Shown here: positions 56,004 to 64,000 of the stretch, piece after piece
Layout: every line of letters begins with the position of its first letter
How positions within the stretch are numbered: position 1 is the first letter of the stretch
Assembly (NCBI GenBank): GCA_030180135.1
Contig: CM058239.1
Coordinates: 40,089,789-40,153,788, forward strand
DNA from: Orychophragmus violaceus
Taxonomy: Eukaryota > Streptophyta > Magnoliopsida > Brassicales > Brassicaceae
Length of the DNA stretch: 64,000 nucleotides
Reading direction: 5' to 3'
Made by a program: the position numbers and the translations under genes
The notes under the pieces: generated by a model
Seen by the model: the letters and a program-made list of their open reading frames with translations, nothing else
The model's database searches: none
Told to the model about the DNA's origin: nothing

Positions 56004-57224
56004 TGATATATCATGGTTTTTACTAGTTTTAGACCATGATATAAGTGTGTTTTTAGTGTCTTTTGTGTTCTTTTAGAGTCTTTTACAGGTATAATCAGGT
56101 TGGGAGCTGAATTGGAGATAATGGAGCATTTTGGAGATTTTTGGAGTGTTTGGCCGAGAGATAGAGTTCACTGTCCGAAACAGAGAAGGGTGTCGATCGT
56201 TGCACTCTAGCAACGATCGATGCACCAGCGAGATGGGCCGAAACTCGGCGGTTTAGAAGAATCAAGTTATTGCACTTTGATCCAGAAGTTCCTGATATTT
56301 ACAAAGAAGCCTTTGGCCGAGATTATGCCTATATAATAGAGTTTTTAGTGTTTTTATTAGATACGCTTTATACTTTTTACAATACACTTTGATAATTAAG
56401 AGCAGAGGATTTTTAGAGCTTTTTGGGGCTGATCTGAACCTGTTACATCATCTGTATTTGGAGAAGATTTCGAACCCCTTTTTCTCTTATTCTTTTATGC
56501 AATTTATTCATTCTATGATTATGTTTTCATTATCTATGTCTGAGTAGATTCCTAGTTAGGTTTAGGGTTTCTCACATAGGATTTCATGACTTGCTAGACT
56601 TGTTCAAATTCAGTTAAGGATTCATAACTATATCTGTTCTTCAATTTAATTGTGCTTAAAGCTAGTTCTAACCTGATCAATTAGAATCTAGATCTTAGGT
56701 TGCTAAATACGTCACGGAAGTGGGGTTTAGGAATCTTAACTAATTAAATTGGGCAATTAAACTTTGCGCAAACGGAAGTTTGGTTTAGGATAATTGTGAA
56801 CATATCAAACTTGGACTTATTGCTAGTTTAATCTGTTAGTTCTCGCAAACGAAAGTTTGGTTTGCTGCACTTAGACTTAGAGAATTATCTCAAAGGAATT
56901 TGGTTAATTCTATATATGTGTTTTGAGTTCTAGAACCGTGCTTAATTAGATCCTTGCTGAATGAACTGTCTGCTTGTCTGATTTCCTGAGAATACCCTAG
57001 GCTTGACGCTTTTAATTACTTGCTTCACAACCGTTAATCTCTGCTACTGATTTACTTTCTCGCACCGCAATTTATTTCATTCACTATTTGCTTATTTCTA
57101 GTATTTATTCCTATAGTTTGATTCTCTTGAGACCAAGTGTCCCTGTGGATTCGATAACCCTATATACTACTTTGACATTGCTGTTCACTTGCAGTTTAGT
57201 ATAGGGAAAACTTAGAACCTATCA
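56004..57224 (+). repeat. Athila-type LTR (1,221 bp) shared by A and B
   Basis: TGATATATCATGG ... GAACCTATCA. It lies between A's internal region (left) and an Athila PBS and leader (right), so it serves both as A's 3' LTR and as B's 5' LTR, an LTR-internal-LTR-internal chain. It is closely similar to C's LTR (58,918-60,134, complement) and much less so to A's own 5' LTR. It contains a palindrome pair at 56,190-56,223. Confidence 0.85.
56190..56223. repeat. palindrome pair in shared A/B LTR
   Basis: GTGTCGATCGTTGC and GCAACGATCGATGC, centres 20 bp apart. Confidence 0.9.
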
Positions 57225-57230
57225 AGTTTT

Positions 57231-57248
57231 TGGCGCCGTTGCCGGGGA
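57231..57248 (+). other. PBS, Asp-tRNA type (element B, first)
   Basis: TGGCGCCGTTGCCGGGGA, six bases after the LTR end. Confidence 0.85.
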
Positions 57249-57625
57249 CTCTTTGAGTCTTCGATAGGACCGAACTTAGGGTTTTTTCTAGAAATTTTTC
57301 TTTTTGTTTTTGTTCTTTTTCGTTTTTATTTTTGGTTTTGCTGAACTTTTTCTCTGTTTCTTTCTGTCGCAGGTGCGAATTTCGCCTTGCGTCGATCGTT
57401 GCATCCCTTGCATCGATCGTCACTAGGCGATTCTGAGATTGAATCGATCGTTGCACTGATAGCATCGATCGTTACTGGACGATTACAGACAGTTTATGCC
57501 AACGCAGAAAACTCGAAGTAATCCGAACTCGAGCTTGCTTAATCTCGGACTAGAGGAACTTGGACGTTTAGAAAGAGCTGCTGTCTGTAGACCAAGAACC
57601 TATAGGGAAAACTTACAACCTATCA
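57249..57625 (+). other. element B leader (first copy), ending in an LTR-end remnant
   Basis: A T-rich leader, a CTGTCGCAG acceptor-like site at about 57,371, and two palindrome pairs. At 57,601-57,625 the sequence 'tatagggaaaacttacaacctatca', an LTR 3' end, appears abruptly and is followed by mid-LTR sequence. Confidence 0.6.
57389..57475. repeat. two palindrome pairs in element B leader
   Basis: 57,389/57,410 and 57,441/57,462, both 21 bp apart. The pair-flanking words 'tttcgcc' and 'ggcgattct' match the outer-arm pattern seen at 53,051. Confidence 0.9.
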
Positions 57626-58131
57626 AGTGGGGTTTAGGAATCTGAACTAATTAAATTGGGCAATTAAACTTTGCGCAAACGGAAGTTTGGTTTAGGATAA
57701 TTGTGAACATATCAAACTTGGACTTATTGCTAGTTTAATCTGTTAGTTCTCGCAAACGAAAGTTTGGTTTGCTGCACTTAGACTTAGAGAATTATCGCAA
57801 AGGAATTTGGTTAATTCTATATCTGTGTTTTGAGTTCTAGAACCGTGCTTAATTAGATCCTTGCTGAATGAACTGTCTGCTTGTCTGATTTCCTGAGAAT
57901 ACCCTAGGCTTGACGCTTTTAATTACTTGCTTCACAACCGTTAATCTCTGCTACTGATTTACTTTCTCGCACCGCAATTTATTTCATTCACTATTTGCTT
58001 ATTTCTAGTATTTATTCCTATAGTTTGATTCTCTTGAGACCAAGTGTCCCTGTGGATTCGATAACCCTATATACTACTTTGACATTGCTGTTCACTTGCA
58101 GTTTAGTATAGGGAAAACTTAGAACCTATCA
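57626..58131 (+). repeat. partial duplicated LTR (last ~506 bp) in element B
   Basis: Repeats about 56,721-57,224 almost exactly ('agtggggtttaggaatct' to 'agaacctatca') and is followed by a second PBS at 58,138-58,155 and a second, different leader. It is a rearrangement of LTR, leader and LTR ends. Confidence 0.85.
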
Positions 58132-58137
58132 AGTTTT

Positions 58138-58155
58138 TGGCGCCGTTGCCGGGGA
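58138..58155 (+). other. PBS, Asp-tRNA type (element B, second)
   Basis: Second copy of TGGCGCCGTTGCCGGGGA, after the partial LTR. Confidence 0.85.
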
Positions 58156-58266
58156 CTCTTTGAGTCTTCGATAGCTTCGAACTTAGGGTTTTTACTAGGA
58201 TTTTTATTTTTGGTTTAGTTTACTACTTTTTCTTTTTCTTGCGTTTCAGGTACGCCTGATCGCCCT

Positions 58267-58349
58267 GCATCGATCGACACAGTCCTGAGTGTCGATCGTC
58301 ACATCATCGAGCCTGCATCGATCGACGCTTCTCTTGCATCGATCGACAC
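58267..58349. repeat. two palindrome pairs in element B second leader
   Basis: 58,267/58,289 (22 bp) and 58,315/58,336 (21 bp), starting 17 bases after a TTTCAG acceptor-like site. Confidence 0.9.
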
Positions 58350-58401
58350 AAGGCGAAACCAGTGGTGCCGAGAGCTTGAGCATTTAGCTGGGTATTTCTT
58401 G

Positions 58402-58917
58402 ATGAAGCCTGTGATTCTGATTCGCGGCAAGAACGGAGTTCTACGAGACCAGGAAGGTCACATATGTAACGCAAAGGGTCAGAAACTGGATGGGGAAGGA
58501 AACCTCATCACACCAGATGTTGACGTGGGCGCGGAACATCGACGAGAGGATGGTCACGAGAAGACACTTGCTGATTATAACAGACCAGATATATTCTATG
58601 CTAATCAGTCTGCGATTCGACCACCTCCGTTCACCAGAGCTGAGTTTAAGCTGAAACCTGAGTACTACGCATTGATTGGACAGTATCAGTTCCATGGTCT
58701 TTCAAGCGAGCATCCTATGGATCACATAGACACATTTGAGGAATTGGCTAGCAGTATCACGGCTGAAGGAGTTTCTTCTGATTATATTTTCTGTAAGCTC
58801 TTCCCATTCTCTCTTAAAGGAGATGCAGCTTACTGGCTGAGACAGCTAGAACCAGGATCTTTGACCACTTGGGAAGCAGTCAAGAAGGAGTTCTTTAGAC
58901 ATTTTTATGACGATGCG
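58402..58917 (+). pseudogene. element B gag, N-terminal stump
   Basis: The ATG at 58,402 opens MKPVILIRGKNGVLRDQ. The capsid (retrotransposon gag) domain is present: 'ADYNRPDIFYANQSAIRPP', 'FHGLSSEHPMDHIDTFEEL', 'LFPFSLKGDAAYWLRQLEP' and 'EAVKKEFFRHFYDDA'. It is cut at 58,917 by the LTR of element C, whose TGA supplies the stop. This is the domain missing from element A. Confidence 0.85.
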
Positions 58918-60134
58918 TGATAGGTTGTAAGTTTTCCCTATACTAAACTGCAAGTGAACAGCAATGTCAAAGTAGTATATAGGGTTATCGAATCCACAGG
59001 GACACTCGGTCTCAAGAGAATCAAACTATAGGAATAAATACTAGAAAGAAGCAATGTGATTGAATTGAAAGCGGTGCGAGAAAGTAAATCAGTAGCAGAG
59101 ATTAACGGTTGTGAAGCAAGTAATTAAAAGCGTCAAGCCTAGGGTATTCTCAGGAAATCAGACAAGCAGACAGTTCATTCAGCAAGGATCTAATTAAGCA
59201 CAGTTCTAGAACTCAAAACACAGATATAGAATTAACCAAATTCCTTTGCGATAATTCTCTAAGTCTAAGTGCAGCAAACCAAACTTTCGTTTGCGAGAAC
59301 TAACAGATTAAACTAGCAATAAGTCCAAGTTTGATATGTTCACAATTATCCTAAACCAAACTTCTGTTTGCGGATAGTTTAATTGCCCAATTTAATTAGT
59401 TCAGATTCCTAAACCCCACTTCTGTGACGTATTTAGCAACCTAAGATCTAGATTCTAATTGATCAGGTTAGAACTAGCTTTAAGCACAATTAAATTGAAG
59501 AACAGATATAGTTATGAATCCTTAACTGAATTTGAACAAGTCTAGCAAGTCATGAAATCCTATGTGAGAAACCCTAAACCTAACTATGGATCTACTCAGA
59601 CATAGATAATGAAATCATAATCATAGAATGAATAAATTGCATAAAAGAATAAGAGTAAAAGGGGTTCGAAATCTTCTCCAAATACAGATGATGTAACAGG
59701 TTCAGATCAGCCCCAAAAAGCTCTAAAATCCTCTGCTCTTAATTAAGAATGCGTAATGTAAAAAGTATAAAGCGTCTCTAATAAAAACACTAAAAACTCT
59801 ATTATATAGGCATAATCTCGGCCAGGGGCTTCTTTGTAAATATCAGGAACTTCTGGATCAAAGTGCAAATTCTTCACTCTTCTAAACCGCCGAGTTTCGG
59901 CCCATCTCGCTGGTGCATCGATCGATGCTAGAGTGCAACGATCGACACCCTTCTCTGTTTCGGACAGTGAACTCTATCTCTCGGCCAAACACTCCAAAAA
60001 TCTCCAAAATGCTCCATTATCTCCAAATTAGCTCCAAACCTGATTATACCTGTAAAAGACTCTAAAAGAACACAAAAGACACTAAAAACACACTTATATC
60101 ATGGTCTAAAACTAGTAAAAACCATGATATATCA
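58918..60134 (-). repeat. element C 3' LTR (1,217 bp)
   Basis: On the minus strand TGATATATCATGG ... ACAACCTATCA, close to the LTR at 56,004-57,224 in inverted orientation. It contains the palindrome pair 59,915/59,935 (20 bp). Confidence 0.9.
59915..59948. repeat. palindrome pair in element C LTR
   Basis: GCATCGATCGATGC and GCAACGATCGACAC, centres 20 bp apart. Confidence 0.9.
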
Positions 60135-61490
60135 ACTCCCCCACACTTAGCCTTTGCTTGCCCTCAAGCAAAACAGAGAACTAAAACATGGTGAAGAGGT
60201 TTGAAAACTCTTCAGAAACTCATTTCATCTTAGAAGCTACAATACTCAGATTCCCCTTAGTAAACCACTGCAAGAATCAATCACAGGATATCAAGACCAA
60301 CATGTACCTCCCCCACACTTAGCAACTGTCCTAGGTAAAACTCCACAATCACATTCAAGCATTCAAATTCTCCCTACTGACTTCTGCAAGTATTTAAGTG
60401 CGGTCTCACCTAAGGAGTATCGATCTAAAGGCACATGGATTCTTACCTTATCAGCTCTAGACCACCATACTATCTTTCTTTAGTCCCTTTCTTCTCTTTC
60501 CCTTCTTTAACAATTGATTTTTCCCCACTGGGTATCATTTTATTTTTTTTATCAGTGTTCTTCCCGTTATGGGGTGTACTTTGGACACATTCCATGGATC
60601 ACATGAGAGATAATAGTGTTTGCTACTATTCCCATGACCACTTCGGAGTTACTAACTCATCCTCAGTTTATTATTTTTTTTTACTTTATAGAAGGGGAGA
60701 AGGGGACTAAATAGGACAGGTTTACAGGCTGTGTCAGAACTAACAGGGAATCCGACATAAAGCATACCAAGCCCTTAGGTGAGAAATCTAAGTCAGTATT
60801 AAGGTTGAAGTCAGTAAAAGGATCCTCTGATACCTGAAGTGATGTGGGTGTTCCCAGTAGGTTGATCTGTGATGGGGTTTTCTAATAGTCATAGATAGAT
60901 CCTGCAACTTCATCCCAATGGTTACTTAAGTTCCTGCAAGTCTTGTAAGTCTTCTCAGAAAATCATAGCTTCTTACTTAAACAATTTTGACTCAATAAAA
61001 CAAAATTTTTTTTTGAAAAACGGACTGACTCTTAAGAAAACAGAAAACAAAAGTCAGTAGCACCTCCCCCACACTTAAGACACACTGTCCCCAGTAGTGT
61101 CCAGCGAAGGATTGGTAAAAAGAAAATAAAAATTGAAAAGGTGAAATTATGTCTGTCGGGTTACCTCCGTCGTTGAGCATCGATCGCTGCACTAAGTGCA
61201 TCGACCGTTACTTGGCGATTTTCGTGTATAGTCGATCGTTGCTCAGGACCGCAACGATCGCTGCAATGCGATTCCTTTCATGTTGTGACGATCGACACAG
61301 AAGTGCGTCGATCGCTGCACTGCGATTTAACCGAGACCTGCAAACATAAACTCACCACAAACAAAAACAAACGTAAAATCCTAACAAAAACACCAAAAAT
61401 GAAAAAGAAAAACACTAGTACCTAATGGTGGGTTGCCTCCCACCCAGCGCTTGTTTAAGGTCAATAGCTTGACCGGACGGATGAGATCTT
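60135..61490 (-). other. element C 3' internal non-coding region
   Basis: Includes two 'ctcccccacactta' purine-tract complements (60,136 and 60,308) and a third near 61,066, the 'ccccagtagtgtcc' sequence shared with A, and three palindrome pairs at 61,177-61,318. No ORF1 is present, unlike A. Confidence 0.65.
61177..61318. repeat. three palindrome pairs, element C 3' region
   Basis: 61,177/61,198 (21 bp), 61,229/61,251 (22 bp) and 61,285/61,305 (20 bp). Each is followed by a 'gcgatt' word. Confidence 0.9.
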
Positions 61491-63977
61491 TCAAGTGCCA
61501 GGAGGTCCTGACAGAGACTTTTTCTGTCTCTGTTCAAGTCTCCTCATCCAAGGTGGTGAGTAAGCTGTTGCGGAATGCTCATGGCCAAGAAAAGATGGAG
61601 TGAAATGTGCTCCAGGATCTAGTATTGCAGTCTCATCTGGCTGCTCATCATCTGCTTCCATGATTATGAAAGTCTGTCCATCTATTAGTGGCTTTCGCAG
61701 CTTCTCCATCTCATACCGCAGCGGTTCATCTCCCAGGTGGAGGTCTATTAGACTCTGTCTAACATCAATCACAGCTCCTGCTGTAGCCAAGAATGGTCTC
61801 CCCAGCAATAAAGCTTCATCCGGGTTACAGTCATATTTCAGCACAAGGAAATCCGTTGGAACTAAGTAGTTCCCAACTCTCACCGGAATGTCCATAAGAA
61901 GTCCTTCAGGAACTCGTATGGACTGATCAGCTAGGATTAGAGAAGTCCTAGTAGGAGTAAAATCCAACATTCCCAGCTTCTCTGCCACAGAGTAAGGCAT
62001 TATGCTTCCAGCAGCTCCTAAATCACATAGAGAGCGCCTAAGACTATCCTCAAAGATAGAACAATCTAGCACAAAGACTCCAGGATCAGGTAGTTTCTTC
62101 GGGACCTTAGTTAGCAGAACATCACTGATATGCTGAGGAACTATTATCACCCATTCTCTCAGCTCCTCATCTAAAGGCAACATCTTGTTCAAATATCTCT
62201 GAACACATGGATGATAAGGTGGATCATCAGAAGGTGGAATTTCTTCCAAGTCTTCACCACTCTCTTCTAGCCTTTTCAGCTCTTCAATCTCTTGTTTAAT
62301 CACTTCAGACACCTTGGGACATTGCCTAATGGCTTGTGCATAAACATCCTCTTGAGTGATCTCAGATACATCAGGGAATAGGCGGGCTAGCTCTGCATCA
62401 ATCTCACTTTCATACCACGGATCTTCTGCTCGTTCACGACCTGCATCGATCGATGCCAGCTGTGTGTCGATCGTTGCATCACTGCAGTTTCTACCCGAGA
62501 GTTTTTCACAGAAATCCGAAAATTCTACCTCAGTCACCAACTCAGCTGTACTTAGCTCAAATTTCTCCCCTAGATAAGATCCATCATTAATGAGTACAGA
62601 CCAGGCCTTAATATGAGTCTCTGCAACTCCTTTTCCCTTCAGTGAGCTGGACATCTGGTTGACCTGAGTGTCCAACTGCTTCATGTGAGTGCTCAGTGAC
62701 TCAAACTTCCCATTGAGGTCTTGATAGACAGCGTCCAGCTTCTTATTGTTGTCCACAGAAAGCTTGGTTTGACTCTCCATCAGTTGTTCCATCATAGCCT
62801 CCATTTTGCTCTCATGGGCTGTAGGTGCAGGAGGAGTCTGATAGGATGTAGACCCATAGGTCCTCTGATTACCTTGTCCATAGGTCTTCTGAAAACCACC
62901 AGTCTGTCCACCATTGGAGAATCTGTTCCCCTGTTGATTACCAAATCTATTACCTTGGAAACCAGAACCTCCTATGAAATTCACATCTTCTTCCTGAGTT
63001 TCCTCCTCAGCCTGAATCACCTCTACATCTTGTGCAAAGTGGACAGCTTTCTTACTTGTTAGGAGATTGTAGACTGTGTCCAATCTGGACCTTATATTAG
63101 CTATATCAGAATTCTCTACGGTTCCACCAGATCTCTTTCTCCTTTCATCCATTGTTTTGCAACTGTTGCTGCCAATCAGGTTCTCTATCAACTGCTTAGC
63201 CTGTGTAGGAGTCCTGGTGTTGAAATTAGCATTACTGGAATTGTCTAGCGCAGTCTGATAAGGGAGATCTATGCCTCTGAAGAAGATACCAATCAGATGT
63301 ACTTCCGTGAATCCATGGTGTGGACAGTCACGCTGATACTGCTTAAATCTCATCCAGGCAGTCTTCAAGGGCTCCACAGCTCCTTGGGAAAAGGTGAGTA
63401 TGTCCTGTCTGGACTGATCCGAGCGTGCATCATCATAAAAATGACGCAAGAACTCACTCTTTAAGGCTACCCAAGTAGTATACTGACCAGGTGCCAGTTG
63501 TCTCAGCCATGCACTAGCGTCTCCAGCAAGACTGTGCGGAAATAGCTTAAGGAACAGATAGTCCGGGCATACTCCTTCATACTTCATGCCAGTGACTATG
63601 TCTTCAAACTTGTCAATGTGATCCATAGGCTGCTCTGCTTGAAGACCATGAAAAGCAATATGTCTCATCAGCTGGTAGTAGATGGTTTTTACCTCAAAAT
63701 CATTCCTCTCAAAAGTAGGAAGCACTAGAGCTGCTCGGTTTGCATGAAACTCATCAGGTCTGTTGTAATCAGCTAGTGTCCTCTCATGAACCACCATCTC
63801 TCTACCTTGGGCCTGTCCTTGACCCTGGTTTTGATTCAGCTCCTGTTGCTCAGGAGGATCAGGGATGACATTCCCTTCAGCATCAACCCGATGCCCAGCA
63901 GCATTGTACAGGTTGTCATCTTGGTCCCTTAGGGTACCTTCAGCATCTGGTATCAAGATCAAACGTTCTCGTACCAT
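61491..63977 (-). CDS. element C gag-protease polyprotein (828 aa, open)
   Basis: The ATG at 63,977 opens MVRERLILIPDAEGTLRDQD. The gag capsid domain spans residues ~70-260 (ADYNRPDEFHANRAALVLP, 'HGLQAEQPMDHIDKFED', 'LFPHSLAGDASAWLRQL', 'FLRHFYDDARSDQSRQDILT'). A Gly/Asn/Gln-rich stretch and a coiled-coil-like 'EAMMEQLMESQTKLSVDNNK' region follow. The C-terminal third is a retropepsin-like protease: 'SLCDLGAAGSIMPYSVAEKL' (active-site Asp in DLGA), 'TSLILADQSIRVPEG' and 'DEALLLGRPFLATAGAVID'. No zinc knuckle was found. The ORF ends in the tail 'HSATAYSPPWMRRLEQRQKK', shared with A. It is the least damaged TE protein in the window. A palindrome pair lies in frame at 62,443-62,477. Confidence 0.9.
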   Translation of the reverse strand: MVRERLILIPDAEGTLRDQDDNLYNAAGHRVDAEGNVIPDPPEQQELNQNQGQGQAQGREMVVHERTLADYNRPDEFHANRAALVLPTFERNDFEVKTIYYQLMRHIAFHGLQAEQPMDHIDKFEDIVTGMKYEGVCPDYLFLKLFPHSLAGDASAWLRQLAPGQYTTWVALKSEFLRHFYDDARSDQSRQDILTFSQGAVEPLKTAWMRFKQYQRDCPHHGFTEVHLIGIFFRGIDLPYQTALDNSSNANFNTRTPTQAKQLIENLIGSNSCKTMDERRKRSGGTVENSDIANIRSRLDTVYNLLTSKKAVHFAQDVEVIQAEEETQEEDVNFIGGSGFQGNRFGNQQGNRFSNGGQTGGFQKTYGQGNQRTYGSTSYQTPPAPTAHESKMEAMMEQLMESQTKLSVDNNKKLDAVYQDLNGKFESLSTHMKQLDTQVNQMSSSLKGKGVAETHIKAWSVLINDGSYLGEKFELSTAELVTEVEFSDFCEKLSGRNCSDATIDTQLASIDAGRERAEDPWYESEIDAELARLFPDVSEITQEDVYAQAIRQCPKVSEVIKQEIEELKRLEESGEDLEEIPPSDDPPYHPCVQRYLNKMLPLDEELREWVIIVPQHISDVLLTKVPKKLPDPGVFVLDCSIFEDSLRRSLCDLGAAGSIMPYSVAEKLGMLDFTPTRTSLILADQSIRVPEGLLMDIPVRVGNYLVPTDFLVLKYDCNPDEALLLGRPFLATAGAVIDVRQSLIDLHLGDEPLRYEMEKLRKPLIDGQTFIIMEADDEQPDETAILDPGAHFTPSFLGHEHSATAYSPPWMRRLEQRQKKSLSGPPGT
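62443..62477. repeat. palindrome pair inside the element C gag-protease ORF
   Basis: GCATCGATCGATGC (62,443) and GTGTCGATCGTTGC (62,464), exactly 21 bp apart, encoding ATIDTQLASIDAGR on the minus strand without disturbing the frame. Confidence 0.9.
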
Positions 63978-64000
63978 TCTCTCTCTCTTTTCTCTTCTGT

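Larger units (their letters stand above)
58918..64000 (-). mobile_element. Athila-type element C, pol-less (extends past the window)
   Basis: Inserted in B's gag. On the minus strand: gag-protease ORF 63,977-61,491, non-coding 3' region with palindrome pairs, purine tract GTGTGGGGGAGT touching the LTR, and 3' LTR 60,134-58,918. Its 5' LTR would lie right of the window. There is no RT, RNase H or integrase between the protease and the 3' LTR. Confidence 0.85.

Noticed and set aside
43571..62477. CRISPR-like array suggested by repeated palindromes
   Set aside because: The repeats are not direct, evenly spaced units with unique ~30-bp spacers. They are scattered pairs inside plant retrotransposons, and the window is clearly eukaryotic.

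Overview
The window looks like pericentromeric, heterochromatic DNA from a flowering plant, most likely a Brassicaceae species. That placement is an inference. It rests on Athila-type Ty3/gypsy elements with the Arabidopsis-type ORF1, on spliced F-box genes resembling the At2g35280 group, on a Reina-like chromovirus, and on PBS sequences matching plant initiator-Met and Asp tRNAs. No intact host gene was found. Nearly everything is a transposable element (TE) or a decayed gene fragment.

Layout. 1-1,376: the edge of an Athila LTR, then a host gene fragment made of near-identical 126-nt exons. 2,199-4,258: two tandem F-box (pseudo)genes. 3,391-11,305 and 14,081-21,985 are a recent ~7.9-kb direct duplication. 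Each copy carries an F-box pseudogene, the 3' end of a UBC-like gene, a 3.47-kb LTR plus PBS and truncated gag-like ORF of element H, an AT-rich stretch with a perfect hairpin, and a small unknown ORF. Between the copies lies the minus-strand 3' half of a Tat-like gypsy element (RNase H, second RNase H, integrase, repeat-rich LTR). 22,287-22,513 is a probable tRNA-derived SINE with 16-bp target duplications.

24,797-49,654 is a nest of retrotransposons that can be dissected from target-site duplications (TSDs). An old minus-strand copia (F) was split by a 5.3-kb chromovirus (E, plus strand, TSD TGATT). E was itself split by a 10.4-kb element (D, minus strand, TSD AGCAT) with 3.5-kb LTRs and a single zinc-knuckle ORF. 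A second copia (G, minus strand) also landed in F. Its 5' LTR is cut by Athila-type element A.

49,655-64,000 holds three Athila-type copies. A (plus) has a shrunken gag and an ORF1 but no pol. B (plus) has a rearranged LTR and leader and a gag stump. C (minus) is inserted in B's gag and has an open 828-aa gag-protease frame but no pol. A and C end their gag frame with the same tail and share the sequence that follows, which suggests a pol-less, non-autonomous lineage.

The most unusual signal is a family of 14-bp near-palindromes centred on CGATCG. They occur almost always in pairs with centres 20-23 bp apart (mostly 21). At least 25 clusters lie between 43.5 and 62.5 kb, in LTRs, leaders, inter-ORF spacers and even in frame inside gag. 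They are shared by a copia element and by Athila-type elements. Some pairs sit inside a larger inverted repeat, giving a ~61-bp composite palindrome. I know of no named feature that explains this.
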